From: Pseudarthrobacter siccitolerans
Lineage (GTDB): Bacteria > Actinomycetota > Actinomycetes > Actinomycetales > Micrococcaceae
Assembly: GCF_001046895.1 (NCBI RefSeq)
Contig: NZ_CAQI01000036.1
Coordinates: forward strand, 62,001 to 126,000
Reading direction: 5' to 3'
DNA length: 64,000 nucleotides
The position numbers and the translations under genes were made by a program. Numbering within the stretch: position 1 is the first letter of the stretch; every line of letters begins with the position of its first letter. This document shows positions 33,930-41,962 of this stretch, in pieces. The notes under the pieces are model-generated. The model searched no databases. It was not told the DNA's origin and saw only the letters and a program-made list of their open reading frames with translations.

Positions 33930-34595
33930 CTAGGACTCTTTGGGGAAGCGAGAGATTCCGCGCCAAGCTAAACGGTAAATGAGGTCGCTGGCCACATCGA
34001 GGTCCAGGTTGCCGTCCGTTTCGAGCCAGTACCGTGCGCTCACCTGGGCCATGCCGGCAAGTCCGCGGCCCAACAGTTCGGCCTCCAGGTGCGGAAGTTT
34101 GGTGTCCTCGGCGATGACTCGTGCGATGGCGTCCGCAAACGTCCGGTTGAAAGTCTCCAGCCGTGAGCTGACATCGGGATCATTGATGAGGTCTGACTCG
34201 AAGACCAGCCGGTGTGCCTGGTCATCGTTGGCGATGAACTGGAAATAGGCACGCATAACAGCCTGCACGCGCTCATCGTTGTCCGTGGTGGAGTTCAGCG
34301 CCCCCAGCATCAGTTCGGTGAGGGAGGCCAGGTGGCTTTCCAGCAGGGCCAGGTACAGCTCCCGCTTGGAGGGGAAGTGCTGGTAAAGGACAGGCTTGCT
34401 GACGTGGGCGGTCTCTGCGATCTCGTCCATGGCCGCGCCGTGGTACCCGTTGGCCACAAAAACTTCCTGCGCCGCGGAAAGGAGTTGTGCCCGTCTCTCG
34501 TCCCTGGGAAGCCGGGCGGACCGTTGCCCGGCGGGGCGCGGGGCGGTTTGCGGTTCGGCTGCGGACGGGCGGCCGGCCCGTGCTTCATGGACCAC
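33930..34595 (-). CDS. TetR-family transcriptional regulator
   Basis: A 221-residue regulator when started at the GTG at 34595. A ~35-residue Ala/Pro/Arg-rich N-terminal extension precedes the DNA-binding domain: RRAQLLSAAQEVFVANGYHGAAMDEIAETAHVSKPVLYQHFPSK. The ligand domain is C-terminal. AGAAGGA ends five bases before this GTG, and TAGAGT lies about 31 bases upstream, both supporting this start over a longer in-frame ATG at 34673. It is divergent from moeB and upstream of DUF3107. The effector is unknown. Confidence 0.8.
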   Translation of the reverse strand: MVHEARAGRPSAAEPQTAPRPAGQRSARLPRDERRAQLLSAAQEVFVANGYHGAAMDEIAETAHVSKPVLYQHFPSKRELYLALLESHLASLTELMLGALNSTTDNDERVQAVMRAYFQFIANDDQAHRLVFESDLINDPDVSSRLETFNRTFADAIARVIAEDTKLPHLEAELLGRGLAGMAQVSARYWLETDGNLDLDVASDLIYRLAWRGISRFPKES

Positions 34596-34626
34596 AGTTG
34601 TCCTTCTTTCGCTTGCAGTTACCCCC

Positions 34627-34632
34627 ACTCTA
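34627..34632 (-). promoter_or_regulatory. -10 box of the TetR gene
   Basis: TAGAGT on the minus strand, predicting a leader of about 25 bases that includes the AGAAGGA ribosome site. Confidence 0.4.
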
Positions 34633-34668
34633 CTTCGGGGTAATATGACCCGGCGGTATCCCGGGGCA

Positions 34669-34674
34669 TACATT
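34669..34674 (+). promoter_or_regulatory. -10 box, leaderless moeB
   Basis: TACATT, five bases before the ATG at 34680. A TGACCC at 34646-34651 is a possible -35 with a 17-base spacer. Confidence 0.45.
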
Positions 34675-34679
34675 GAAGT

Positions 34680-35879
34680 ATGGCTTCGACATCCACCGCA
34701 AATGTTTCAGCAGTTTCACTGGCTCCGCTGGTTGAACCGGCAGGTGAGCTCACTGCCGCAGAAGTGGAACGCTACTCGCGCCACCTCATCATTCCCGAGA
34801 TCGGGGCGGTGGGGCAGAGGCGGCTCAAAAACGCCAAAGTGCTGGTCATCGGCGCCGGCGGGCTGGGTTCACCGGCGCTGCTGTACCTCGCCGCTGCGGG
34901 CGTGGGAACGCTGGGCATCATCGACGACGACGCCGTTGACCTCAGCAACCTGCAGCGCCAGGTCATCCATGGCGTCGCGGATGTGGGCCGGCCGAAGATC
35001 GAGTCAGCACGCGACGCCATTGCCGCGCTCAACCCCTTGGTGGACGTCCGGCTGCACAACGTCCGGCTGGATGCGTCCAACGCCCTGGAGCTGTTCGCCG
35101 GCTATGACCTCATCCTGGACGGCGCGGACAACTTCGCCACCCGCTATCTTGTGAACGACTCCGCTGCCATCCTGGGCAAACCCTACGTCTGGGGTTCCAT
35201 CTTCCGGTTCGACGGCCAGGTGAGCGTCTTCTGGGAGAAGCATGGCCCTACGTACCGCGACCTCTACCCTGAGGCGCCGCCCGCCGGTTCTGTGCCTTCC
35301 TGCGGTGAGGGCGGCGTGTTCGGCATGCTCTGCGCCGCCGTGGGATCGCTGATGGTGACCGAGGCAGTCAAGCTGATCACCGGCGTCGGACGTTCATTGC
35401 TGGGCCGCGTGGCGCTGTTTGACGCCTTGGGGGGAAGCTGGCGGGAGATCCGTGTTTCGAAGGACCCTGCGGCGGCGCCCATCACGGAACTCACGGACTA
35501 CGAGGCGTTCTGCGGCATTACCCCCGAGGCACCCTCGGACACCGAACACACCGTCACGCCAACCCAGCTGGCCACCATGCTCGCGTCCCGGAAGGCCGGG
35601 TTGAAGGACTTTGAGCTGGTGGATGTCCGGGAATCCGGGGAGTACGACATCGTCCGGATTGACGGGGCCAGGCTGATTCCGCAGGGGCGGATCCTGGCAG
35701 GCGAGGCGTGGAGTGAACTTCCGCAGGACAAGGAGATTGTGTTCCTCTGCAAGGCGGGCACCCGTTCATCGAACGTGCTGGCCGCGGCGCAGCGGGCAGG
35801 CTACCAGCGGGTCAGCCATCTCGACGGCGGGATCCTCGCCTGGGTGCGCGACGTCGAACCCAACAAGCCCGTCTACTAA
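34680..35879 (+). CDS. moeB: MoeB/ThiF adenylyltransferase-rhodanese fusion (MoeZ-type)
   Basis: A 399-residue two-domain enzyme. The N-terminal E1-like domain has VIGAGGLGSPALLYLAAAGVG, RQVIHG and DGADNFATRYLVND; it adenylates the C-terminal Gly of ubiquitin-like sulfur carriers. The C-terminal rhodanese domain has active-site C357 in LCKAGTRSSN. Where E. coli MoeB has two CxxC zinc pairs I see single cysteines (SVPSCGEGG, EAFCG), so zinc is probably not bound. Candidate partners are MoaD-type carriers and, because no thiF is present here, ThiS. Confidence 0.9.
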   Translation: MASTSTANVSAVSLAPLVEPAGELTAAEVERYSRHLIIPEIGAVGQRRLKNAKVLVIGAGGLGSPALLYLAAAGVGTLGIIDDDAVDLSNLQRQVIHGVADVGRPKIESARDAIAALNPLVDVRLHNVRLDASNALELFAGYDLILDGADNFATRYLVNDSAAILGKPYVWGSIFRFDGQVSVFWEKHGPTYRDLYPEAPPAGSVPSCGEGGVFGMLCAAVGSLMVTEAVKLITGVGRSLLGRVALFDALGGSWREIRVSKDPAAAPITELTDYEAFCGITPEAPSDTEHTVTPTQLATMLASRKAGLKDFELVDVRESGEYDIVRIDGARLIPQGRILAGEAWSELPQDKEIVFLCKAGTRSSNVLAAAQRAGYQRVSHLDGGILAWVRDVEPNKPVY

Positions 35880-35888
35880 CCCGAACCA

Positions 35889-36028
35889 GCAACGCTCTCT
35901 CACTTAACGTGCTTTTTCGAAGGACGCTCTCTCACTTTCCTGAAGAAAGCGAGAGAGCGTTAGGGGAAAAGCCGCATTAAGTGAGAGAGCGTTGCCGAAA
36001 AGGGCGCGTTGAGTGAGGGAGGGTTGCC
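35889..36028. repeat. Cluster of five copies of a ~20-bp GAGAGAGCGTT repeat
   Basis: The core CGCTCTCTCACTT occurs at 35889-35909 and 35922-35940 in the forward sense. Near copies in the inverted sense are at 35945-35962, 35975-35996 and 36007-36028 (the last more diverged). Copies 2 and 3 form a hairpin with a 10-bp outer and 5-bp inner stem around loop CTGAA; copies 1 and 4 are a larger inverted pair. It fills the convergent gap between moeB and hemA. No coding potential is seen. Confidence 0.9.
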
Positions 36029-36038
36029 CCGGGGGCGC

Positions 36039-37358
36039 TCAGGCCGATTCGCGGTCGCTGTGGTCCACCGGGCACTCGGCCTGGGGGACAGCGCGTGCTG
36101 CCGGCTGCTCCACGGTGATGCCGTAGAGGGCCTCCAGGGCCGCCACATACTCGTCCTGCTGACCGTTGGCCGCCAGTTCGCGGGCGCGGACTGTGGGGAC
36201 GTGCAGCAGTTGCTTGACCATGCGGCGCAGGGCGAACTCCACTTCTTCGGCGGCGGCGGTGCAGCCGTGCCGGGCGCGGACCTTTTCCATCTCGGCGTCC
36301 AGCACGCTCATGGTGTGCCGGCGCAGGGCAACAATCGCCGAGTCCACGGACCGGGCCTCCCGCTCCTGTTCGAAGGCCTTGGCGGCGCCGCTGACGATGC
36401 CGCTTGCCTGGGCCAGGGATTCGGCCTGTTCCTGCGGTGCGGCGAGGCGCACGGACTCCAGGGTCAGCAGTTCGACGCCGTCAAGCTCACCGACGCCGGG
36501 GTCAAAGTCATGGGTGAGCGCCAGGTCGATAGCGATCAGCGGCTGGGGCGAGTCCGCGCGGACCAGGGCCAGTTCGTCGGCCTCCACCCGCGTGTCCGAA
36601 CCGCTGCAGCCGATCATCACGTCCGCGGCAGCCACTGCCGGCCGGAGAGACTCGGCGTCCAGGGCGGTGCCGCCGCGGGTTGCCACGAAGCCTTCGGCAC
36701 GGCCGGAGGAGGAGAAAACGGAGATGTCGGTGCAGCCCCGTTCACGCAGCAGCGCCATGGTGGCGCCGGCGTAGGCACCGGTCCCGAAGACCACCACCTT
36801 TTTGGTGGTCCAGTCCGGGTTTTCGGAAAGATCGGTGGCGAGGTCGAGGGCCACCGAGACGATGGACAGGCCCCTGGATCCGAGGGCAGTCTGTGCGCCC
36901 ACATCCTTGGCCGTCTTGGATGCAGCCTGGAACAGCCGGACGAGGCCCGAGCTGGCGGTGCCTTCGTGCTGCGCGGTGATGAGGGCGCGGCGCACCTGGC
37001 CTGCGATTTCACGTTCGCCGACCACGGCGGAGTCCAGCCCGGCGCTGACGGCAAACAGGTGCTGGGTGACTTCCGGGCCCGTGCGGGTGCTGAAGGAGCG
37101 GGAGACGAGCGGTTCGCTCAGTCCGCTGGCTTCGCTGATCTGGGCGACGAGGGCGGCGCGGGCGGCCTCAACATCGTCCGGATGGGGGGCCTCGCCGTAG
37201 ATTTCGTAGCGGTTGCAGGTGGCAAGGACAACCGCACCCGTCACTGCCGGCGATCCGGAGAGGGCGGATGTGGCGATCTCCGAAGCACCGTTGCTCAACT
37301 GAGCAACGGTCTCAAGATCGATGTCGGCGTGTGTTGCCACCAATGAAAAAAGAACCAC
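36039..37358 (-). CDS. hemA: Glutamyl-tRNA reductase
   Basis: A 439-residue enzyme reducing glutamyl-tRNA to glutamate-1-semialdehyde, the first committed haem step in the C5 pathway. The catalytic cysteine is C48 in [10 protein letters not shown]. The NADPH domain has [20 protein letters not shown], and a C-terminal dimerisation helix runs to about residue 410. The GTG gives the actinobacterial N-terminus [27 protein letters not shown] lies nine bases upstream. It is divergent from hemE, with HemL encoded 10 kb away. Confidence 0.95.
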   Translation of the reverse strand: MVLFSLVATHADIDLETVAQLSNGASEIATSALSGSPAVTGAVVLATCNRYEIYGEAPHPDDVEAARAALVAQISEASGLSEPLVSRSFSTRTGPEVTQHLFAVSAGLDSAVVGEREIAGQVRRALITAQHEGTASSGLVRLFQAASKTAKDVGAQTALGSRGLSIVSVALDLATDLSENPDWTTKKVVVFGTGAYAGATMALLRERGCTDISVFSSSGRAEGFVATRGGTALDAESLRPAVAAADVMIGCSGSDTRVEADELALVRADSPQPLIAIDLALTHDFDPGVGELDGVELLTLESVRLAAPQEQAESLAQASGIVSGAAKAFEQEREARSVDSAIVALRRHTMSVLDAEMEKVRARHGCTAAAEEVEFALRRMVKQLLHVPTVRARELAANGQQDEYVAALEALYGITVEQPAARAVPQAECPVDHSDRESA

Positions 37359-37367
37359 AGCAGGTCA

Positions 37368-37373
37368 ATCATA
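37368..37373 (-). promoter_or_regulatory. -10 box of hemA
   Basis: TATGAT on the minus strand, nine bases before the hemA GTG. It implies a leader of only a few bases. Confidence 0.45.
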
Positions 37374-37503
37374 GCTTTTTCGTTCCGCGGTAGAACAACT
37401 GTCCGGCCCGGGAGCGGCAGCGGGGGGCTGTGATTCCTGACACGGCGCGCCTAGCGGGCCTCAGCATGACAGCCTGTCGTTATCTTTTACTGCCGTTTTT
37501 GGG

Positions 37504-37509
37504 CACAAT
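37504..37509 (+). promoter_or_regulatory. Candidate -10 box of hemE
   Basis: CACAAT, seven bases before the ATG at 37517, the same spacing as the other leaderless starts. The first base is non-consensus. Confidence 0.35.
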
Positions 37510-37516
37510 CGAAGGC

Positions 37517-38611
37517 ATGACTTCCAGCCCTGCCATGTCCGCTGCCGGCGCCCTCGCCGCAGACCACCCGCTCGTGGACGGCCGCACCGCTGACTCGCCG
37601 CTGATCACGGCCTACCGGGGCGGCAAGCCGTCCCGGCGCCCTGTCTGGTTTATGCGGCAGGCAGGCCGCTCCCTTCCCGAATACCTGAAGGTCCGCGAAG
37701 GCGTCGCGATGCTGGACTCCTGCCTCCGGCCGGAACTCGCGTCGGAAATCACGCTCCAGCCGGTCCGCCGCCATGACGTCGACGCCGGCATCTTCTTCTC
37801 GGACATCGTGATTCCGCTGAAGCTGGCCGGTGTTGGCGTGGACATCGTGCCCGGCGTCGGACCGGTCCTGGACAAGCCGGTGCGGACAGCGGCCGACGTT
37901 GCCGCACTCCCGCAGCTGACATGGGAGGCTCTGGAACCCATCCGCGAGGCGGTGCGTCTCACGGTGGCCGAACTCGGCAAGACACCCCTGATCGGCTTTG
38001 CCGGAGCGCCCTTCACACTGGCGGCCTACATGGTGGAAGGCAAGCCCTCCCGGGACCACCTCGGCCCGCGGACCATGATGCACGCGGACCCCGAGACCTG
38101 GACCGCGCTGGCCAACTGGGCCGCTGACGCCTCCGGAATGTTCCTCCGCGCGCAGCTCGAGGCGGGTGCCTCCGCCGGTCAGCTTTTTGATTCCTGGGCG
38201 GGCTCCCTGGGCCTGGCCGACTACACCAAATTCGTGGCCCCTGCCTCCGCGCGCGCCCTTGACCATGTGCGGCACCTTGGCGCGCCGCTGATCCACTTCG
38301 GCACCGGCACCTCCGAGCTCCTGGTGGCCATGCGCGACGTGGGCGTGGACGTGGTGGGGGTTGACTACCGCCTTCCGCTGGATGAAGCCAACCGGCGGCT
38401 CGGCGGATCCGTCCCGCTGCAGGGCAATATCGACCCCGCCCTGCTGTCCGCCCCGTGGGAGATCCTCGAGGCCCACGTCCGTGCTGTCATCAAGGCCGGC
38501 TCAGCGGCACCGGGCCACGTCCTGAACCTCGGCCACGGCGTCCCCCCGGAAACTGACCCCGCCGTCCTGACCCGGGTTGTAGAGCTCATCCACTCCATCT
38601 CCCCGGAGTAA
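37517..38611 (+). CDS. hemE: Uroporphyrinogen decarboxylase
   Basis: A 364-residue TIM-barrel enzyme converting uroporphyrinogen III to coproporphyrinogen III. The signature RPVWFMRQAGRSLPEY lies near residues 40-55; DAGIFFSDIVIPL contains the catalytic Asp, and GFAGAPFTLAAYMVEG is a second family signature. I chose the ATG at 37517, preceded by CACAAT, over an upstream in-frame GTG that adds 29 non-family residues. hemY begins three bases after the stop, so the two form an operon. Confidence 0.95.
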   Translation: MTSSPAMSAAGALAADHPLVDGRTADSPLITAYRGGKPSRRPVWFMRQAGRSLPEYLKVREGVAMLDSCLRPELASEITLQPVRRHDVDAGIFFSDIVIPLKLAGVGVDIVPGVGPVLDKPVRTAADVAALPQLTWEALEPIREAVRLTVAELGKTPLIGFAGAPFTLAAYMVEGKPSRDHLGPRTMMHADPETWTALANWAADASGMFLRAQLEAGASAGQLFDSWAGSLGLADYTKFVAPASARALDHVRHLGAPLIHFGTGTSELLVAMRDVGVDVVGVDYRLPLDEANRRLGGSVPLQGNIDPALLSAPWEILEAHVRAVIKAGSAAPGHVLNLGHGVPPETDPAVLTRVVELIHSISPE

Positions 38612-38614
38612 AGC

Positions 38615-40036
38615 GTGGACGCCAACTCCGCCGTGGCTCTGGACGCCCTGGTGCTGGGAGGGGGGATCTCAGGGCTGTTGTCCGCCCGGGAACTTGCCGC
38701 TGCCGGACACCGGGTAACCGTCCTGGAAGCGGGGCATGAGTGGGGTGGCTGCGTGGGAAGCCACGTGGTGGCCGGCCTCACCCTTGACAGCGGAGCCGAG
38801 TCATTCGCCACCCGGTCCGACGCCGTCGCCGCCCTTGCCGACGAGCTGGGCCTGTCCGGGAAGATTGTCCAGCCCAGGCCCGGCGGCGCCTGGGTGCAGC
38901 TTCCGGACGGTCCGCGCGAACTTCCCAAAACCGGCGTCCTGGGCATCCCGGCCAACCCCTGGGATCCCGAAGTCCGCCGCTCCCTGGGGCTGGTTGGCTC
39001 CCTGCGGGCGTCGCTGGACAGGATCCTGCCCGCCTCCATCGGCGCCGCCGCGGACGTTGTCAGCGTGGCCGCGCTGGTCAAAGCAAGGATGGGCGGCCGC
39101 GTCCTTGAGCGGCTGGTGGCGCCGGTAGTAGGAGGCGTCCATTCCGCTGACCCGGCCCTGCTCGACGTCGACATGGTGGCACCGGGACTCCGCGACGGAC
39201 TCCGCAGGCACGGCTCGCTGGCCGCCGCCGTAGCTGCCCAGCGGCGCAACAGCGCCGGACCCGCCAAGGCAGGCTCCGCCGTTGCCGGCCTCGAAAGCGG
39301 CATGCACACGCTGGTTAGCGCGTTGGTCAGTGACCTCCGCGCCCGGGGAGTCACGCTCCTGCCCGGTACGCGCGCGGTTTCGGTGGCCAGGACCTCTGAA
39401 GGATGGCGCGTGGGCGCCGCCGGAAAAACGTACGACGCCGGCCTGCTGGCAGTTGCGGTGGACGGTCCGGCCGCCGTCGGACTGCTGGAAGCAGCGGTCC
39501 CCGCGATCGCCGGCAAGAAGCCTGCTGCGGGGCCGGACGTGCAGCTTGTCACCCTGGTCCTGGACAAACCTGACCTTGACCGCCGCCCCCGTGGCACGGG
39601 CATCCTCGTGGCGCCGCAAACTCCCGGCGTCAGGGCCAAGGCCCTCACCCATGCGACCGGCAAATGGGACTGGCTCGCGGAAGCCGCGGGTCCCGGCCGG
39701 CACGTCCTTCGGCTCTCCTACGGGCGCGTCGACGGTAGGGGCAGTGCGCCAGCCGCCCTTGATACAGATGACGAACTCCTCGCCGCGTCACTGGCCGATG
39801 CCTCGGCACTGCTGGGCGTCGCCATCAGCCGGCAGGACGTTGTGGACTGGGACGTTGTCCGGTGGCCGGGATCCCTCCCGTTTGCCGCCGTGGGACACCG
39901 TGCCCGCGTGGCTGCCATCAGGGAAGCCTGCAGCGCGGCCGGCGGCCTCGCCGTGGTGGGCGGGTGGGTGGCCGGCAACGGACTCGCCGCAGTGGTGTCC
40001 GACACACTGAAGCAAATCCGCAAGCTCAGCGCCTGA
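38615..40036 (+). CDS. hemY: Coproporphyrinogen III oxidase (HemY/CgoX type)
   Basis: A 473-residue FAD enzyme. The N-terminal dinucleotide motif is LVLGGGISGLLSARELAAAGHRVTVLEAG, then SGAESFATRSDAV; the C-terminal VVGGWVAGNGLAAVVSDTLK closes the FAD site. In Gram-positive bacteria that also encode ChdC, as here, this enzyme oxidises coproporphyrinogen III to coproporphyrin III rather than protoporphyrinogen. The GTG start is three bases after hemE. It is more divergent and Ala/Gly-rich than HemE, as is normal for the family. Confidence 0.9.
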   Translation: MDANSAVALDALVLGGGISGLLSARELAAAGHRVTVLEAGHEWGGCVGSHVVAGLTLDSGAESFATRSDAVAALADELGLSGKIVQPRPGGAWVQLPDGPRELPKTGVLGIPANPWDPEVRRSLGLVGSLRASLDRILPASIGAAADVVSVAALVKARMGGRVLERLVAPVVGGVHSADPALLDVDMVAPGLRDGLRRHGSLAAAVAAQRRNSAGPAKAGSAVAGLESGMHTLVSALVSDLRARGVTLLPGTRAVSVARTSEGWRVGAAGKTYDAGLLAVAVDGPAAVGLLEAAVPAIAGKKPAAGPDVQLVTLVLDKPDLDRRPRGTGILVAPQTPGVRAKALTHATGKWDWLAEAAGPGRHVLRLSYGRVDGRGSAPAALDTDDELLAASLADASALLGVAISRQDVVDWDVVRWPGSLPFAAVGHRARVAAIREACSAAGGLAVVGGWVAGNGLAAVVSDTLKQIRKLSA

Positions 40037-40148
40037 ACGTTGTTACTGGTCAGCCCGGCGATTCCCGTGAACGGACCTCCTCCGGGCCGGCTCTGAGGGC
40101 TTCCGCCGGCTTTCATTTCGCCTCGCCCCATGGTTAGGGTCGATGACT

Positions 40149-41147
40149 ATGGTCCAACACAAGTCCGAGCTTTCAATGTCCCGGACTGGTATCCATGGGG
40201 GAATCCGGCGCGGCGCTGCAGCCGCGGCAATCGGAGCGGTACTGGTTCTATCAACAGGCGCGTCGGCGTCCCAAGCCGAGGAAGGAACACCGGATCCCGG
40301 AGATTCCGCGGCCCCGGCCGTGGACACCAAGTCACTGCCCTTGGTGGCCTCACTGACCGGTCAACATGGGCGCGAGGATGCACCCGGCCAGAACCGCGAT
40401 AAGAACCCCAAGGCCGGCGGTAACGGCAAACCCGGTGCCCGCCCTGCGGTCAGCGCTTCCGCTTCCGCCTCTGCGGTTCCTTCAGCCCTCCTGCCGGCCA
40501 TCACTGCCACGCAGTCGCCCGCATCCGGGCCGGCAACCGCCACGCCTTCGCCGGTTCCGACGGCCGATGCGCCAGCCAGCACGCCGACGGCAACCCGGCC
40601 TGCCACCTCTCCTGCGGGCTCCGGCCCGGCATCGCCCGGAACGTCTCCGGCTCCTGCGTCCTCCGGCCCGGCCCAGGCTTCCGCCCCGGCGTCATCCGCC
40701 GCGTTGAGCCCGGCGGGTGGAACCCCGGCTGGAACGCCGGTTCAAACCCCGGCCGCTGGAAATCCGACTTCCGGTGCCCCTGCCGTTCAGATGCCAGGCG
40801 CACAGGAAACGCCAGCCCGTGCGGCTGCGCAGAACGGCCAGGTCGGATCCAATGCCGCGCAGCTTCCAGGCGGGCAGGAAACTTCCGGAACTGAGACCTC
40901 GGCAGGAACTGCACCCGGTGCGGCAGCCCCGGGGAACGCCGCGTATCTGCCGCTTTATGCAGTGCCGCAGGCCAACTCGGAATGGGCCCCTTCCTACAGT
41001 GCAGGGGCGCTGGGCAATAGCGTGCGGAGCAGCGCAGAGCTGAAGGCGCAGCCGGAGCCGAAGAGCGCCCTGGTGTGGCTAGGCTCGGGGCTGGTGGGAG
41101 TCGCCGGAGCCGCGGGACTGGTCTTTTTCCGGCTGCGGAACCCCTAG
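40149..41147 (+). CDS. Secreted, C-terminally anchored Ala/Pro/Ser/Thr-rich stalk protein
   Basis: I do not recognise a family. The 332-residue product has a signal peptide (basic IRRG, hydrophobic AAAAAIGAVLVLSTGASA). About 200 mucin-like residues dominated by A, P, S, T and G follow, then a short distinct region (GNAAYLPLYAVPQ) and one C-terminal helix (ALVWLGSGLVGVAGAAGLVFF) ending in RLRNP. No LPxTG-type sorting signal precedes the helix. The in-frame ATG at 40143 is only two bases from a TAGGGT box; ATG 40149 fits better. It sits between hemY and chdC, with unknown relation to haem. Confidence 0.7.
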   Translation: MVQHKSELSMSRTGIHGGIRRGAAAAAIGAVLVLSTGASASQAEEGTPDPGDSAAPAVDTKSLPLVASLTGQHGREDAPGQNRDKNPKAGGNGKPGARPAVSASASASAVPSALLPAITATQSPASGPATATPSPVPTADAPASTPTATRPATSPAGSGPASPGTSPAPASSGPAQASAPASSAALSPAGGTPAGTPVQTPAAGNPTSGAPAVQMPGAQETPARAAAQNGQVGSNAAQLPGGQETSGTETSAGTAPGAAAPGNAAYLPLYAVPQANSEWAPSYSAGALGNSVRSSAELKAQPEPKSALVWLGSGLVGVAGAAGLVFFRLRNP

Positions 41148-41197
41148 GTCCGGCCGCGGTCCCCTCAAACAGGGAACGCTGCTGTGACTTTAAGCAC

Positions 41198-41214
41198 TTC
41201 TACACGTTGTAGAA
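41198..41214. promoter_or_regulatory. Perfect operator-like palindrome before chdC
   Basis: TTCTACA-CGT-TGTAGAA, a 7-bp perfect dyad centred about 55 bases upstream of the chdC ATG. The position and symmetry suggest a dimeric regulator site for the chdC-cpfC-hemC-hemD-hemB group. The regulator is unknown. Confidence 0.45.
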
Positions 41215-41260
41215 CTCGCTGGTTTCGACTTGGCGGGTACGAAGGGGCAAACTTGTAACC

Positions 41261-41962
41261 ATGAGCCACACTTCTGCCGAATCTGTCACTAAAACCGAAG
41301 AATCAGCCGAGCAGTTCTTTACCCTCTGGACGGTCTTCAAGCGCTCCGAAACCCTGATCCGCAGCGCTGACGCTGCCACCGACTTCGAAGCGCTGCTGGA
41401 ACGGCTGGCCCAGGGCGGCGTGACGCACCGCGGCAGCTACGACGTATCCGCAATGCGCGCAGACGCCGATGTGATGGTGTGGCTCCATGGCCCGAAGCCC
41501 GAGGCCCTCCAGCAGGCAATCCGGGACATCCGCCGCAGCACGCTCTTCGCCGGAACCGAGATCGTCTGGTCCGCCATGGGCGTGCACCGCGAAGCCGAGT
41601 TCGCCAAGAACCACACACCCGCCTATTCCCGGGGCGTCGCACCGGCGGAATGGCTCTGCGTCTACCCGTTCGTCCGCTCGTACGAGTGGTACATCCTGCC
41701 CGAGGCCGAGCGCGGCAAGATGCTCCGCGACCACGGGCTGCTCGGCCGCGACTTCCCGCAGGTCATCTCCAACACCGTTTCCTCCTTCGCTCTGGGCGAC
41801 TGGGAATGGATCCTGGGCCTGGAAGCGCCTGAGCTCGTGGACCTGGTGGACCTCATGCGCCACCTGCGCGCCACCGAGGCACGCAACCACGTCCGGGAGG
41901 AAATCCCGTTCTACACCGGCCGCCGCATCTCCGCCGCCGAGGTTGCCGAGGTGCTCGCATGA
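41261..41962 (+). CDS. chdC: Coproheme decarboxylase (HemQ/ChdC)
   Basis: A 233-residue chlorite-dismutase-fold enzyme that oxidatively decarboxylates coproheme to haem b, the last step of the coproporphyrin-dependent pathway. Family features are the N-terminal FFTLWTVFKRSE, GSYDVSAMRADADVMVWLHG, the PFVRSYEWYILPEAER segment with the radical-forming Tyr, and the proximal His in MLRDHG. The ATG has no Shine-Dalgarno; AAACTT six bases upstream is a weak -10. Its stop overlaps the ferrochelatase start by four bases. A detoxifying chlorite dismutase is much less likely in this context. Confidence 0.93.
   Translation: MSHTSAESVTKTEESAEQFFTLWTVFKRSETLIRSADAATDFEALLERLAQGGVTHRGSYDVSAMRADADVMVWLHGPKPEALQQAIRDIRRSTLFAGTEIVWSAMGVHREAEFAKNHTPAYSRGVAPAEWLCVYPFVRSYEWYILPEAERGKMLRDHGLLGRDFPQVISNTVSSFALGDWEWILGLEAPELVDLVDLMRHLRATEARNHVREEIPFYTGRRISAAEVAEVLA

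Noticed and set aside
37429..37444. TGTGA-N6-ACACG in the hemA/hemE gap as a CRP-like site.
   Set aside because: It has two mismatches to the consensus and chance occurrence is likely, so I kept only the better gltA site.
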